Position numbers and translations under genes: made by a program. Below are positions 47,141-56,813 of a stretch of 64,000 nt of DNA, one piece after another. The notes below the pieces were generated by a model. That model made no database searches. It saw only the letters and a program-made list of their open reading frames with translations, and was not told the DNA's origin. This stretch comes from Nitratireductor sp. GISD-1A_MAKvit (GTDB taxonomy: Bacteria; Pseudomonadota; Alphaproteobacteria; Rhizobiales; Rhizobiaceae), in the NCBI RefSeq assembly GCF_040819555.1, contig NZ_CP161920.1, positions 2,479,001 through 2,543,000 of the forward strand, read 5' to 3'. The first letter of the stretch is position 1, and each line of letters starts with the position of its first letter.

Positions 47141-48008
47141 GCCCTGCAAAATCAAAGAGCTTGCGATCGAGCAGATGAGACGGGCGCGCATTGGTCAGCG
47201 CCCGGATCATCGTGTCCTTGCGGCCTGGCATGCGGGTTTCGATGTCGGTGAGCATCGCCTTCATCGCGTTGCGCTGCAGCCCGTCCTGGCTGCCGCAGAG
47301 ATCACAGGGAATGATCGGAAACTTCATGGCCTCGGCAAACTTCGCCAGATCCGTCTCCGCGCAATAGCTGAGCGGACGCAAAACCATCACGTCTCCCTCG
47401 TCGTTCAATAGCTTGGGTGGCATCGCAGCCAGCCTGCCGCCGTGAAAAAAGTTCATGAAGAAGGTTTCAAGAATGTCTTCGCGGTGATGACCGAGCACCA
47501 GTGAGGAGCATCCCTCCTCCCGTGCGATCCGATAAAGATGGCCGCGCCTCAAGCGTGAGCAGAGCGAGCAATAGGTGCTTGATTCGGGCAGTTTCTCCGT
47601 CACCACCGAATAGGTGTCCTGATACTCGATGCGGTGTGCCACGCCGATACTGTCCAGATAGTCCGGCAGGATGTGTTTGGGAAAGTTCGGCTGGCCCTGG
47701 TCCAGGTTGCAGGCCAGAATCTCGACCGGAAGCAGCCCGCGCCACTGAAGATCCATCAGCACCGCAAGCAGGCCGTAGGAATCCTTGCCGCCCGAAAGCG
47801 CCACCAGCCAGCGCTCACCCGGTTTCACCATGGCGAAATCCTCGATGGCCTGCCTTGTCTGGCGCAGAAGCCGCTTGCGCAACTTGTTGAATTCCACGGA
47901 AGACGGCATGCCCTTCATGAAGGGTGGCGTCACATCCGCGCCCTCCGCCACCGCCTCGTCAAAGGCATTCGGTTCTTTCGGCTGCGCCAAGGTGCTATGC
48001 ATGAGCAT
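47124..48008 (-). CDS. ttcA: tRNA 2-thiocytidine biosynthesis protein TtcA
   Basis: Iron-sulfur ATPase that thiolates cytidine 32 of certain tRNAs (294 aa). The PP-loop SGGKDS near residue 80 adenylates the base, and two CxxC pairs ([21 protein letters not shown]) supply cluster ligands; [21 protein letters not shown] is also conserved. The frame is open for some 285 codons upstream across the divergent glycosyltransferase gene, but nothing there is conserved, so I start at the ATG at 48008 with GAGG upstream (48002 is possible too). Confidence 0.94.
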   Translation of the reverse strand: MLMHSTLAQPKEPNAFDEAVAEGADVTPPFMKGMPSSVEFNKLRKRLLRQTRQAIEDFAMVKPGERWLVALSGGKDSYGLLAVLMDLQWRGLLPVEILACNLDQGQPNFPKHILPDYLDSIGVAHRIEYQDTYSVVTEKLPESSTYCSLCSRLRRGHLYRIAREEGCSSLVLGHHREDILETFFMNFFHGGRLAAMPPKLLNDEGDVMVLRPLSYCAETDLAKFAEAMKFPIIPCDLCGSQDGLQRNAMKAMLTDIETRMPGRKDTMIRALTNARPSHLLDRKLFDFAGLTRAD

Positions 48009-48113
48009 GCCTCTGTCGATACATGTGATTTTGCGCCTTCCTATCAGAAGCCTTGCGGCAAGGCGACTTAACGAATAGGCATTTTCCACTTTCAGCGGGC
48101 AAAACACGGTTTT

Positions 48114-49125
48114 ATGGAGACTGCGCGCGTGGCCAAACGGCTCGATATTCTGGTTCCCTTCCTCAACGAGCGCGAAAGCGCTGCCGGGTTCAGCGCCCTT
48201 GCGGGCGATCTCGCCAGACAGGTCAAGGAGCGCTTCGACCTCGACACGCATGTCATCTTCATCGATGACGGCAGCACCGATGGCGGTGGTACGCTCTATG
48301 GCGAACACATGACCGGAGACTGGTCGCTCATCACGCTTGCACGCAATTTCGGCAAGGAGACCGCCATTCTGGCCGGGCTGGACCATTCCGCGGGAGACTA
48401 TGTTCTCCTGATGGATGCCGACCTTCAGCACACGGTGGATGTAGCGCTCGACATGATCGGTCGCCTCATTGCCGATCCCGACCTCGACATGGTCTATGCC
48501 GTGCGGTCCGACCGTGCGGAGACCCGCTCGCTGGGGCGCTATCTCGCCAACGGGTTCTACTGGCTCATCAATATGGGCCAGCGCTACGAGATCCCGGCCA
48601 ATGCGGGTGATTTTCGCGTGATGACCAGCCGCTTTGCCGACGCCTTGCGACAATTGCGCGATCAGCGCCGCTTCAACAAGGGGCTCTATGCGTGGACGGG
48701 TTTCCGGCAGGAGCGTGTTCTCTACAGGGCCGGCCGACCGGCAGGCGGGTGAAACCAAATGGTCGCGACGCAGGCTGATTGCCTTTTCTCTGGAAGGCTT
48801 CACCTCCTTTTCCGTCGTGCCCCTGCGCATGGTCTCCCTGTTTGGAACGGCCGTGGCGGTCATGGGATTTCTTTATGGCCTGAAAATCCTGCTCGAGGTT
48901 CTGTTCACCGGTGTTCTTGTCCCAGGTTATCCAAGCCTGATCGTGGCCGTTCTCGTTCTGGGCGGGCTCAATCTGGCGCTGACAGGACTGGTCGGCGAAT
49001 ATGTCTGGTCGGCGCTGAGCGAGGCCAAGAACCGGCCCAACTACATCGTGAAATCCGTGGAAAGCTCAAGCGCCGGTTCACCGGCCAATCTCCGCAAGAC
49101 CGGCAGTGTGGCCCATGAGCGATGA
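48114..49125 (+). CDS. Polyprenyl-phosphate glycosyltransferase, GT2/DPM1-GtrB type (one-base frameshift)
   Basis: Likely transfers a sugar from a nucleotide donor to undecaprenyl phosphate at the cytoplasmic face. The GT2 domain shows [13 protein letters not shown], the donor-binding [24 protein letters not shown] and catalytic DADLQH. Two C-terminal membrane helices ([40 protein letters not shown]) match ArnC/GtrB proteins. The frame breaks at the G run 48727-48729; removing one G joins QERVLY to the [15 protein letters not shown] segment conserved in these enzymes, giving 336 residues. The 3' end overlaps the YdjC gene by 11 bp. Confidence 0.88.
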
Positions 49126-49924
49126 ACCCCGCCGTTCCGTCTGGCTGATTGCGGACGATTACGGGCTTTCGCCCGGCGTGAGCAGTGCCATTCGCAAGCT
49201 CCTGTCCGCAGGGCGGCTGAGCGGAACGGGCTGCATGACGCTCTTTGGCGACTGGGAAGAGCACGCAAGCGCGCTGCGCGACACCGAAGGCTCGTTTGCC
49301 ATCGGCTTGCACCTCACCCTCACCGACTACCCTGCCCTCTCCACGGGCCGGACCATGCCCGAATTGAAGAGGCTGCTGACAGGAAGCGACAGCGAGGCAG
49401 TCGCCACGGAGGCGGACGCTCAGCTTGCCCGCTTCCGCGACTTTTTTGGCCGCGACCCCGATTTCATCGACGGACATCAGCATGTCCATTTCCTTCCGCC
49501 TGTGCGCCAATGGCTTGCAAGGCGTTTTGCCGCTTATGAAACGTCCGGACGTCCGTGGCTTCGCGGTGCGCCGACCCTTCGCGCCGTGCCTGCTCTCGTG
49601 AAGGCAAAAGTCATGGTCGCCCGGCTGCTTGCGCGCGGTTTCGACGCCGAAATGCGGCGGCACGGCTTCGTGGTCGAGGGCCCGCTGTGCGGCTTCTACG
49701 ACTGGCGGCGCCGTGGCGCGTTTGCCCGCGCACTCGATCTGTTCATCGACAGGGCTCCCGATGGCAGCGTCATCATGTGCCATCCCGGAGAAGTGGATGC
49801 CGTGCTGCGGTCCCGCGATGTGCTCACCGACACGCGCGGCGAAGAACGCGAAGCATTGTCATCCGAAGCATTCAACCAGCGTCTTGAGAGCGCGGTGCTT
49901 CAGATCAAACGGGGCACGTCATGA
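49115..49924 (+). CDS. YdjC/ChbG family carbohydrate deacetylase
   Basis: Metal-dependent deacetylase-like protein (269 aa). VWLIADDYGLSPGVSSAI holds the metal-binding aspartates, FAIGLHLTLTDYP and FIDGHQHVHFLPPVRQWL the histidines, and VIMCHPGEVDAVL the late histidine. The family removes N-acetyl groups from chitooligosaccharides, hopanoid precursors or, in NaxD-type enzymes, from undecaprenyl-phosphate-linked hexosamine before transfer to lipid A. Its place between a polyprenyl GT2 and a GtrA/ArnT-like pair favours the last role. Start at 49115 chosen; a GTG 9 bp earlier is possible. Its stop overlaps the GtrA start as ATGA. Confidence 0.85.
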   Translation: MSDEPRRSVWLIADDYGLSPGVSSAIRKLLSAGRLSGTGCMTLFGDWEEHASALRDTEGSFAIGLHLTLTDYPALSTGRTMPELKRLLTGSDSEAVATEADAQLARFRDFFGRDPDFIDGHQHVHFLPPVRQWLARRFAAYETSGRPWLRGAPTLRAVPALVKAKVMVARLLARGFDAEMRRHGFVVEGPLCGFYDWRRRGAFARALDLFIDRAPDGSVIMCHPGEVDAVLRSRDVLTDTRGEEREALSSEAFNQRLESAVLQIKRGTS

Positions 49925-50323
49925 AAACGGAAGACCAGAGCGGCCCTTTCCCGAAAGCTTGGCCGCTTTGCCGTGGTCGGTGTGCTGAACACCCTGATCG
50001 ATCTTGCCTGCTTCGCTGCCCTCGTGGCCGTTTCCGTCCCCGCGCTGCTTGCCAATTTTCTTGGCTGGGCCATTGCGGTCGTCTTTTCCTTCGCCGTCAA
50101 TTCACGCTGGACGTTTGAGCGCGGCGAGCGTTTCAGCCTGCACCGGGCCTTTGCAAAATTCGCCGTTAGCGGCAGCATCATCTCGCTCGGCTCGTCCACC
50201 CTCGCCGTCTACATCCTGCCCCCCTTCACCGGTCTTTTTGCCGCCAAGCTGATCGGGATCGTGGTGGGCGCCATCCTCAATTTCTTTGCAGCGCGCTGGT
50301 CGATCGAAGATCGGCTGATTTGA
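49921..50323 (+). CDS. GtrA-like small membrane protein (one-base frameshift near N-terminus)
   Basis: Four-helix GtrA family protein, thought to flip or help present polyprenyl-linked sugars. Visible: FAVVGVLNTLIDLACFAALV, NFLGWAIAVVFSFAVNSRWTF (the family NFxxxRxWTF-like motif) and AKLIGIVVGAILNFFAARW. The ATG at 49921 overlaps the YdjC stop (ATGA) but leads into the wrong frame; deleting one C from 49944-49946 joins MKTEDQSG to LSRKLGRFAVVG and gives 133 residues. As written the best internal start would be GTG 49973, which removes part of helix 1's flank. Confidence 0.82.
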
Positions 50324-50396
50324 CGGGGTTTTGGCCCGAATTCCTGCGTTTCAGGCAGGATTCGGGAAAAACCGACCGTTTTCGGGAAAATGCGGA

Positions 50397-51887
50397 TCAG
50401 GTGTTTTCAGAGGCGGGCGGAATGAAGAAAAGACGCACTTTCCAGTGTCTCTTTCCGCCGAAGCCCGGCACCGAGATTTCAGCTTCCTCGAAGGTCCCGC
50501 CGGAGAGGTTTTCGGCAGCGGCAAGACAGTCATTCTGTCCTTCAAAACAAGCAATTGCCATGCCTTTCTCTGCCACCTTTGCAGGCGTAATCCATGGCGT
50601 CAGAGCGTAGGAATTGGCCTGCATGGAATAGGGGCGCGAGGGCGTGTAGAACGTCGTTCCGCTGGCCAGAATCTTGTCGCCCGCCACATGGGTGAGCGGT
50701 GCCTCGAAACGCTGTTTCCAGGCATTTTCAATTTGCAGCGCCAACGCTTTCACCGGCACGTCATTATAGTGCGAAGTCTTCTGCGCTTCCTGCCTGTAGA
50801 TAAACGGAGTGAGGGCCAGAAGGCAGGCGCCATAGAGCACAAGAATGGAAGGCAACGCCAGTTTCTGGCGCTCCAGGCGAGCCGGTTTTACGCACAGAAT
50901 CAGGAAGATAGGCGATGCGAAATAGAGTGGCAGCGCCCAGACCGAGCTGAACTGAACGGCAAAGACCGCACCCAGCATCAGGGTAAGACCAAGAGACCCG
51001 AAGCCGGTCCACAAAAGGGCCCGGCCGGCGAGTGTCTTGCGCAGCGCCAGAAAGGCAGCCGGGTCGAACCAGGCATCACGACCATTTCGCAGAAGCACCG
51101 CAAGAAGCACCAGAATCACCGGCAACAGATAGGCAAGAAGAGCACCAACAAACCGGGGAGCGGATGTCAGCCCGATCAGCGCCGAACCGTCGCCCTGCTC
51201 GCCGACATAGGCAAGCGGAAGAAAATCATTGTTCACCAGCCACAGCAGGTGCGGCGTCATCAAGGCGATGAAGGCGAAGCTCGCAACCCACACGCCCGGT
51301 TTCGTCAGGAGTGACCGGGCCTCCCTGTCGAACAGGACATGAAGTACGATCGCCCCCAGCAGCGCGGCTGAGAAGTATTTTATCAGGATCGACGCGGCCG
51401 CCAGCGCCCCCAGCGCCACGGCATCCGAATACCGTCCTTTCTCAAGAAAACGCAGGTAGAACCAGACGGTTGCCGCCCAGAAGGGCAGCATTGCCGAGTT
51501 GGCATTGTATTTCAGTGCGAGAAAGGTGACCGGTGGAAGAAAGAAGAACAGCGCGGTGGCGAAAAACGCCCGCCATGGATCGAGAAAACGCAGCGCGATG
51601 CGCCAGCTGGCGAACATCAGCGCCGCGCCGTTGACCGCCGACAGCAGATAATAGGCCCAGTCGGCGTTGGGAAACACGGCAAACCAGGCTGCGGTGATCC
51701 AGGCGAAAAACGGCGGGTGCTTGTAATAGCCCTGCTCCCAGGCAATGCCCCAGGAGTAGTTTTCAAGCATGTCGCCGAAGCCATCGAGGTTGAGTTGCGT
51801 CAGGGTGGCGAAGGTTGTCCAAAGTGCGACAAACAGGGCAAGCAGCAACCCCATCCGCATAGTGGTCCCCGTCACCATATCTCTCAT
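50397..51887 (-). CDS. ArnT/PMT-like integral membrane glycosyltransferase (GT39/GT83 type)
   Basis: Large membrane glycosyltransferase (496 aa, about 11 helices) that would use a polyprenyl-phosphate sugar on the periplasmic side. The first periplasmic loop carries the catalytic-type aspartate region LNLDGFGDMLENYSWGIAWE and YYKHPPFFAWITAAWFAVFP; LALKYNANSAMLPFW follows. A soluble C-terminal domain is rich in aromatic residues. Relatives add aminoarabinose, galactosamine or galacturonic acid to lipid A or core. It converges with the GT2-YdjC-GtrA operon, 73 bp away, so the four genes form one functional locus. Confidence 0.85.
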   Translation of the reverse strand: MRDMVTGTTMRMGLLLALFVALWTTFATLTQLNLDGFGDMLENYSWGIAWEQGYYKHPPFFAWITAAWFAVFPNADWAYYLLSAVNGAALMFASWRIALRFLDPWRAFFATALFFFLPPVTFLALKYNANSAMLPFWAATVWFYLRFLEKGRYSDAVALGALAAASILIKYFSAALLGAIVLHVLFDREARSLLTKPGVWVASFAFIALMTPHLLWLVNNDFLPLAYVGEQGDGSALIGLTSAPRFVGALLAYLLPVILVLLAVLLRNGRDAWFDPAAFLALRKTLAGRALLWTGFGSLGLTLMLGAVFAVQFSSVWALPLYFASPIFLILCVKPARLERQKLALPSILVLYGACLLALTPFIYRQEAQKTSHYNDVPVKALALQIENAWKQRFEAPLTHVAGDKILASGTTFYTPSRPYSMQANSYALTPWITPAKVAEKGMAIACFEGQNDCLAAAENLSGGTFEEAEISVPGFGGKRHWKVRLFFIPPASENT

Positions 51888-51917
51888 CGGACACCCCGTC
51901 TCATCCCGTGAATCGGC

Positions 51918-51956
51918 AAAAAAGAAGGCGCCCGGCCAATGGCAGGACGCCCCTTC
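51918..51956 (-). terminator. Probable intrinsic terminator after rpsD
   Basis: On the minus strand an imperfect GC-rich stem with outer pairs GAAGG/CCTTC (51952-51956 with 51924-51928) is followed by six T (A run 51918-51923 on plus). It lies about 20 bp past the rpsD stop. Confidence 0.6.
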
Positions 51957-51977
51957 CGAATTACCTGCCGAAAGCTA

Positions 51978-52595
51978 TCAGCGCGAGTAGTACTCGACAA
52001 CCAGGTTCGGCTCCATATGCACCGCGTAGGGCACATCGGAAATCGCAGGAACGCGAAGGTAGGTGGCAACCATCTTGTTGTGGTCGGCCTCGACATAATC
52101 TGGAACATCGCGCTCGGCGAGCTGCGTGGCTTCCAGAACAATGGCGAGCTGCTTGGACTTCTCCCTCACCTCGATCACGTCACCGGCCTTGCAGCGGTAA
52201 GACGGGATGTTGACGCGGCGGCCATTGACCATGATGTGGCCGTGGTTCACGAACTGGCGCGCAGCGAAGATCGTGGGAACAAACTTGGCGCGGTAGACAA
52301 TGGCGTCCAGGCGGGACTCCAGGAGACCGATCAGGTTCTCGTTGGTGTCACCCTTGCGGCGGTTGGCTTCCTCATAGGTCTTGCGGAACTGCTTTTCCGA
52401 AATATCACCGTAATGGCCTTTCAGCTTCTGCTTGGCGCGCAGCTGCAGACCGAAGTCCGAAAGCTTGCCCTTGCGGCGCTGACCGTGCTGGCCGGGGCCA
52501 TATTCACGACGGTTGACCGGAGACTTCGGACGACCCCAGATGTTTTCGCCAAGACGGCGATCGAGTTTGTACTTGGCTGAATGGCGCTTGCTCAT
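51978..52595 (-). CDS. rpsD: 30S ribosomal protein S4
   Basis: Primary 16S rRNA-binding protein of the small subunit (205 aa). It has the standard start [20 protein letters not shown], the basic N-terminal domain ([20 protein letters not shown]) and the S4 RNA-binding domain ([36 protein letters not shown]). As in other rhizobia it is a stand-alone gene, not in the alpha operon. The start at 52595 has AAGGGA upstream. A promoter and a hairpin-rich leader precede it, suggesting its own control. Confidence 0.97.
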   Translation of the reverse strand: MSKRHSAKYKLDRRLGENIWGRPKSPVNRREYGPGQHGQRRKGKLSDFGLQLRAKQKLKGHYGDISEKQFRKTYEEANRRKGDTNENLIGLLESRLDAIVYRAKFVPTIFAARQFVNHGHIMVNGRRVNIPSYRCKAGDVIEVREKSKQLAIVLEATQLAERDVPDYVEADHNKMVATYLRVPAISDVPYAVHMEPNLVVEYYSR

Positions 52596-52620
52596 CGCAT
52601 TCCCTTTCAAATCAAAAACA

Positions 52621-52681
52621 CCGAAGTTAAAAACTTCGGACGAAGGAAACGCGCCCTCCTCTGGCTTCCGTTTCCGAAGCC
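52621..52681 (-). promoter_or_regulatory. Structured 5' leader of rpsD with terminator-like hairpin
   Basis: In the minus-strand transcript a GGCTTC/GAAGCC hairpin (52663-52681) is followed by a perfect 8-bp hairpin, CCGAAGTT/AACTTCGG, at 52621-52639 and then a T-rich stretch, ending some 26 nt before the rpsD start. This looks like an attenuator or a ribosomal protein leader in which S4 could repress its own gene; the mechanism is inference. Confidence 0.5.
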
Positions 52682-52769
52682 TGACAGGACATGCCGCTCA
52701 CGCATTTGCGGCCTTGTCCACGGGACACGTTAAAAAGCGCGGCGGCCGGAGCCATCGCGCTTGAGCGGG

Positions 52770-52798
52770 TGATTATGCCAGAGCTGGCCGCTTGTCAA
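52770..52798 (-). promoter_or_regulatory. Promoter of rpsD
   Basis: On the minus strand a perfect -35 TTGACA (52793-52798) is followed by a -10 that can be read as CATAAT or TAATCA (within 52770-52777) at 15-17 bp spacing. It lies just past the murI stop and implies a leader of about 170 nt. Confidence 0.65.
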
Positions 52799-52825
52799 CC
52801 GAAACGAAGAAAACGCTTCACACGC

Positions 52826-53617
52826 TCAGCGCACCCTGAAACCGAATCCAGCGACCAGCCGGCGATAGCCCTCTACCAGTGAACCTGACGTAAAGTGGGC
52901 AACATCCTGCCCGTTTCCTTCGGTCCAGGAAGCGGGAAAATCGCTCGCCAGCGCAAGCGCCCGCCTTGCAATCGCCTCGGATGTATCAATCCAGTCCACC
53001 GGCCAGGGCGCCGTCTTGCGCATGCGGTTCACCAGAAACGGATAATGCGTGCAGGCCAGCACAACGATATCTGTGCGCTTGCCATCCTGCTCCACGAAGC
53101 AGGGAGCAATCTCGCACTCGACAGCCGCCTCATCCACGAAACCCTCGCGCATGTATTGCTCGGCAAGGGCCGCGAGATTCTCACTGCCGACCAGTCGCAC
53201 ATGGCATTTGGCCGCGTAATCACGGATGAGATCGCGCGTATACTGTCGCTTGACCGTGCCCGGCGTGGCAAGCACGGAGACCAGGCCCGAACGAGTGCGC
53301 TCCGCGGCCGGCTTGATGGCGGGAACAGTGCCCACAAAGGTCTCGTCGGGAAAAGCCGCGCGCAGCCTGTGTATGGCCAGTGTCGAGGCCGTATTGCAGG
53401 CGATGACCGACATAACGGGTCTGTAGGTTTCGACAAGCTCCTTGAACAGGCCGACCATTCGTTCAAGCAATGCCTCCTCCTCCCACGCGCCATAGGGAAA
53501 GGCCGCATCGTCTGCAACGTAGACATAGGGTCGTCCCGGCAGGAGAATGCGTGCTTCCTTGACAACGGACAGGCCGCCAATGCCCGAATCGAAGAAAAGG
53601 ATCGGCCGGGTTTCCAT
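52826..53617 (-). CDS. murI: Glutamate racemase
   Basis: Converts L- to D-glutamate for peptidoglycan (263 aa). Catalytic landmarks are the N-terminal [12 protein letters not shown], the first cysteine in [12 protein letters not shown] (about residue 74) and the second in [14 protein letters not shown] (about 189); [16 protein letters not shown] is also conserved. It begins 2 bp after the stop of the TrmJ-like gene, so the two are co-transcribed, and ends just before the rpsD promoter. Confidence 0.95.
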   Translation of the reverse strand: METRPILFFDSGIGGLSVVKEARILLPGRPYVYVADDAAFPYGAWEEEALLERMVGLFKELVETYRPVMSVIACNTASTLAIHRLRAAFPDETFVGTVPAIKPAAERTRSGLVSVLATPGTVKRQYTRDLIRDYAAKCHVRLVGSENLAALAEQYMREGFVDEAAVECEIAPCFVEQDGKRTDIVVLACTHYPFLVNRMRKTAPWPVDWIDTSEAIARRALALASDFPASWTEGNGQDVAHFTSGSLVEGYRRLVAGFGFRVR

Positions 53618-53619
53618 TC

Positions 53620-54408
53620 TCAGCTCCGGTCAGGCGCGCCTGAGCCGCGCGGATTTTTCGGTGAGAATTTCTCAAGCGAACTCAACACACCACGCAGCAC
53701 GGCGAGTTCCTCGACCGTGAATCCCGGTCGCGTGAACAGAGCGCGAAGGTTTTCCATCATCTTCGGCTTCTTGTCCTCGGTTCGGAAATAGCCGCGCTCA
53801 TCCAGAACCGTGTCGAGATAGGACATCAGGCTTTCGATATGCTGCTTCTGCGCTGGTTCAAGCACCCGCTCGGGCGGCCTGACGGCCTGATCGCCCGTTT
53901 TTATCCACTCATAGGACATGAGCAGAACCGCCTGCGCGATGTTGAGCGACGCAAAGGCCGGATTGACAGGAAAGGTGACAATCTCATCGGCGAGTGCGAC
54001 TTCCTCATTGGTGAGCCCCCAGCGTTCCCGCCCGAACATGATGCCGGTTTTCTGGCCGCCGGCATAACGGTTGCGCAGATCCGCAGCAGCCTCCACCGGG
54101 CCGCGGACCGGCTTGAAATTGTCACGCGGGCGCGCTGTCGTTGCCAGGACGAAGTTGAGATCCGCCACCGCATCCGCCGGCGTTGCAAACACTGCCGCTG
54201 CATCGATCACGTGGTCTGCCCTGCTGGCGGCGGCGCGTGCCTTTTCATTCGGCCAGCCATCGCGCGGATTGACGAGCCTGAGCTCCGCGAGACCGAAATT
54301 GGCCATGGCGCGCGCGACCATGCCGATATTCTCGCCCAGTTGCGGCTCAACCAGAATGATTGCCGGGCCTTCGGCGAGCATGTCCTGCTGTTTGTCTGTT
54401 CCTGCCAT
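53620..54408 (-). CDS. TrmJ-like SPOUT RNA methyltransferase
   Basis: SAM-dependent 2'-O-methyltransferase of the SPOUT superfamily (262 aa), closest in pattern to TrmJ, which modifies position 32 of tRNAs. Motif 1 is [20 protein letters not shown], motif 2 [16 protein letters not shown] and motif 3 [20 protein letters not shown], which form the knotted SAM site. A C-terminal extension follows ([20 protein letters not shown]). Interesting company: TtcA, which also acts at position 32, is 6 kb away. Family is firm; the exact RNA target is inferred. Confidence 0.87.
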   Translation of the reverse strand: MAGTDKQQDMLAEGPAIILVEPQLGENIGMVARAMANFGLAELRLVNPRDGWPNEKARAAASRADHVIDAAAVFATPADAVADLNFVLATTARPRDNFKPVRGPVEAAADLRNRYAGGQKTGIMFGRERWGLTNEEVALADEIVTFPVNPAFASLNIAQAVLLMSYEWIKTGDQAVRPPERVLEPAQKQHIESLMSYLDTVLDERGYFRTEDKKPKMMENLRALFTRPGFTVEELAVLRGVLSSLEKFSPKNPRGSGAPDRS

Positions 54409-54458
54409 AATGCGCAGCTGTTACCCGCTTCACGCGCTGCGGTAAAGCACGCAGTTGG

Positions 54459-56585
54459 TCAGGAGGAGAACATCGCCCCACGCACAAGCTCGGGAATGAG
54501 CGCGACGGTCTTGAGTGCGTCTCTGAGCGTGTTCTGCTGACGGGAACTCAACCGGTCGAGCTCGATGCGGTTTGAAAGGGGAATGCCGGCGGCAATGTCT
54601 TCCACCTGTTGTTCAAGCACCCGCGCAAGCAGAAAACGGTGTGCATCTCGCAGGGCCAGGAGATCGTTTCGCGGCATGGCAGGCAGTTCGGCCAGTGCCT
54701 CGAGGCGCCTGCGGGTGGAAGGTTCTGGCAGATGATGCCGGATCGCCAGCGCACGCGCAAACGCGGCAATCGGAAACAGACCGTGACGCTTCAGATCCAG
54801 CCGCCCGCTTTCCTCTCGGAGACCGCCAAAGTGAGTGAACGGATTGCCGACCTCACGCACGCTTTCTCCAAGCAGCTTGGCAAAGGTGATGCGTTCTGCC
54901 CCCCTTTCCCAGGCATGGGTGGCCAGCGTGGTGACAAAATCCTCCTCACCGTAAACGGCACGCAGATCGTAGAAAATGTCGACATTGAGCAGATCCTCGG
55001 GGCGCGCTTTTTCCACCCACTCATCCACACGCCGAGACCATAGTGCCCGCGCGCCCCGCCATTGCGGGTTGCGAGCCATCACCCCACCTTTGCAAAGCGG
55101 AATCGCTGCCGCATGCAGATTGTCGGTGAAACGGTGCGCATATTCACAGAACCAGCGGTCTTCCGGCCCCTCCGGTTCCCCCCTGGCGAAAACCAGTGCG
55201 TTGTCCTGGTCGGCCGCCAGCAGGCTTTCGCCGCGACCGCCCGAACCGAGAACCATGACGGCAAACGGCGAAGGGGGTGCTCCCAGACCGTCGGTCTCCA
55301 TGCTCTGGAGGGCCATTCTGCAGGCGCTCGCCGTGATCGCACAAAGGATTCCGGAAATGATCTCGGCGATGATGCGTGCGTCTATCTCCTCGTCAAGAAG
55401 TGCGGATGCTAAGACCGCCACCCGGGACCAGGCACCCGCGAGATCGGCCGATGTCTGAGCGTTTTCTATACGTCGCTGAAGATCGACCGCAGCGCCGGCG
55501 CGGAATTTCAGGAAGTCACGGGCCGAAATGATGCCCGATAATCGCCTTGCCGAATCCAGAACTGCCAGATGGCGGATTTGCCTGCGATGCATGAGGCCGA
55601 GCGCCTGGTAGAAAAAGTCATCCTCCATCACCGAGATCACCGGACGGATCGCGAATTCGGAAACCGGTCTGCCGAGAACCTTCTTGCCTGAGGATGCCAC
55701 GGCCCGCAGAACGTCGCGTTCGGTCACGATGGAATAGTCATCGATATGGCTGCCCGTGGCGCCGTCGGGAGAAAGTAGCAGGGAACTGATGCGGCGATCT
55801 GCCATAAGGCGTGTGGCCTCATGAACAGAGACGCCCTCCCGCACCACCACGGGCTGCGTGTTTGCCGCTTCGCGGACCCTGTGACGAAACGCATACGGAT
55901 CGATGGCTTCAAGAGCGTGCCGGGCCGCGCCACTGCGCCGCAGAAACGGCTCGCTCCAGCCGGCTTCTGCCTGCTGCCGCAATGCCTGCGTGCGCAGGCT
56001 GCAGGCCCGTTCGGCTTCTGCCACCGTGCGGATGCCGCGCTCGATGAGGCGCGGAGCAAGGGCCGTGAAAATCTCGCCTGCGATGCGCGCGTCGGCCCCG
56101 GCACTGTGGCGTCCGGTCGTATCAACCCCCAGCCAGGCGGCAATGGCATCAAGGGAAGCATCGGGAAGCTGCGGATTGACGATGCCCGCCAGCATCCGCA
56201 CACAAAGGGTTCGCGGCGCCTGCCACAGGAGGCCGGCCCTGTGCGCCTCGCGCTCCAGAACCGCCAGATCGAAGCCAACCGCATATCCAACAAGGAGCCG
56301 GCCGCTGCGATACGTCTCGAAACGCCGCCATGCATCTGCGAATCCCGGTGCGGTGCGCAGCATCTGCCCTGTAATGCCGTGAATGGCCGTGGAGCGCTGC
56401 GGGACGGGCACCCCTGGATCGACCAGCACCTCGAAAACATCGGATGTCTTCAGCCGTCCCTCAACCACCGCCATGCCGCCAAGCTGCAATATGCGTGCTT
56501 CCTTCACATCGAGACCGGTGGTCTCGGTGTCGAACGCCACCGCACTGGCGGCGATCAGGGGCGTGGCGTCGATCACGGGTTTCAC
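54459..56585 (-). CDS. DnaQ-like exonuclease / CBS / DUF294 nucleotidyltransferase fusion
   Basis: Multidomain protein (708 aa). Residues 10-180 are a DEDD 3'-5' exonuclease with VAFDTETTGLD (D19, E21), GYAVGFDLAVLER and HSAGADARIAGEIF. About 240-360 are two CBS repeats (VHEATRLMADRRISSLLL, MHRRQIRHLAVLDSARRLSG) that usually bind adenosyl nucleotides. About 465-490 is a DUF294 nucleotidyltransferase core, GSGGRGESLLAADQDNALVF, followed by a helical tail. CBS-DUF294 proteins resemble the GlnD uridylyltransferase; the exonuclease on the same chain suggests a nucleotide-controlled RNA or DNA processing role. Cytoplasmic; function unknown. Confidence 0.85.
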   Translation of the reverse strand: MKPVIDATPLIAASAVAFDTETTGLDVKEARILQLGGMAVVEGRLKTSDVFEVLVDPGVPVPQRSTAIHGITGQMLRTAPGFADAWRRFETYRSGRLLVGYAVGFDLAVLEREAHRAGLLWQAPRTLCVRMLAGIVNPQLPDASLDAIAAWLGVDTTGRHSAGADARIAGEIFTALAPRLIERGIRTVAEAERACSLRTQALRQQAEAGWSEPFLRRSGAARHALEAIDPYAFRHRVREAANTQPVVVREGVSVHEATRLMADRRISSLLLSPDGATGSHIDDYSIVTERDVLRAVASSGKKVLGRPVSEFAIRPVISVMEDDFFYQALGLMHRRQIRHLAVLDSARRLSGIISARDFLKFRAGAAVDLQRRIENAQTSADLAGAWSRVAVLASALLDEEIDARIIAEIISGILCAITASACRMALQSMETDGLGAPPSPFAVMVLGSGGRGESLLAADQDNALVFARGEPEGPEDRWFCEYAHRFTDNLHAAAIPLCKGGVMARNPQWRGARALWSRRVDEWVEKARPEDLLNVDIFYDLRAVYGEEDFVTTLATHAWERGAERITFAKLLGESVREVGNPFTHFGGLREESGRLDLKRHGLFPIAAFARALAIRHHLPEPSTRRRLEALAELPAMPRNDLLALRDAHRFLLARVLEQQVEDIAAGIPLSNRIELDRLSSRQQNTLRDALKTVALIPELVRGAMFSS

Positions 56586-56813
56586 GACAGGCTCCGCACG
56601 GCTCGCTTTGCCCGATTGTGCATCAGATCCAGCGCCATTTCACGCATCGATGGGGCATCTGGGACGAAAGTCTGATGTCGCCGCTCGGACCGTTTGCCAG
56701 AAACAAAACGCCTGCCCGCTTTGCGCTTTCTGCAAGGAATGCTATAGGGCAGCCGACCTTTGCGCGGCCCCTCCTCGCCGTGCAGCATCACACCACAATT
56801 GCGGAGCTTTTTC

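Noticed and set aside
48009..48863. Extended N-terminal region of the ttcA reading frame
   Set aside because: The open frame continues about 285 codons upstream, but this overlaps the divergent glycosyltransferase gene and lacks TtcA-like sequence; normal TtcA length is reached from 48008.
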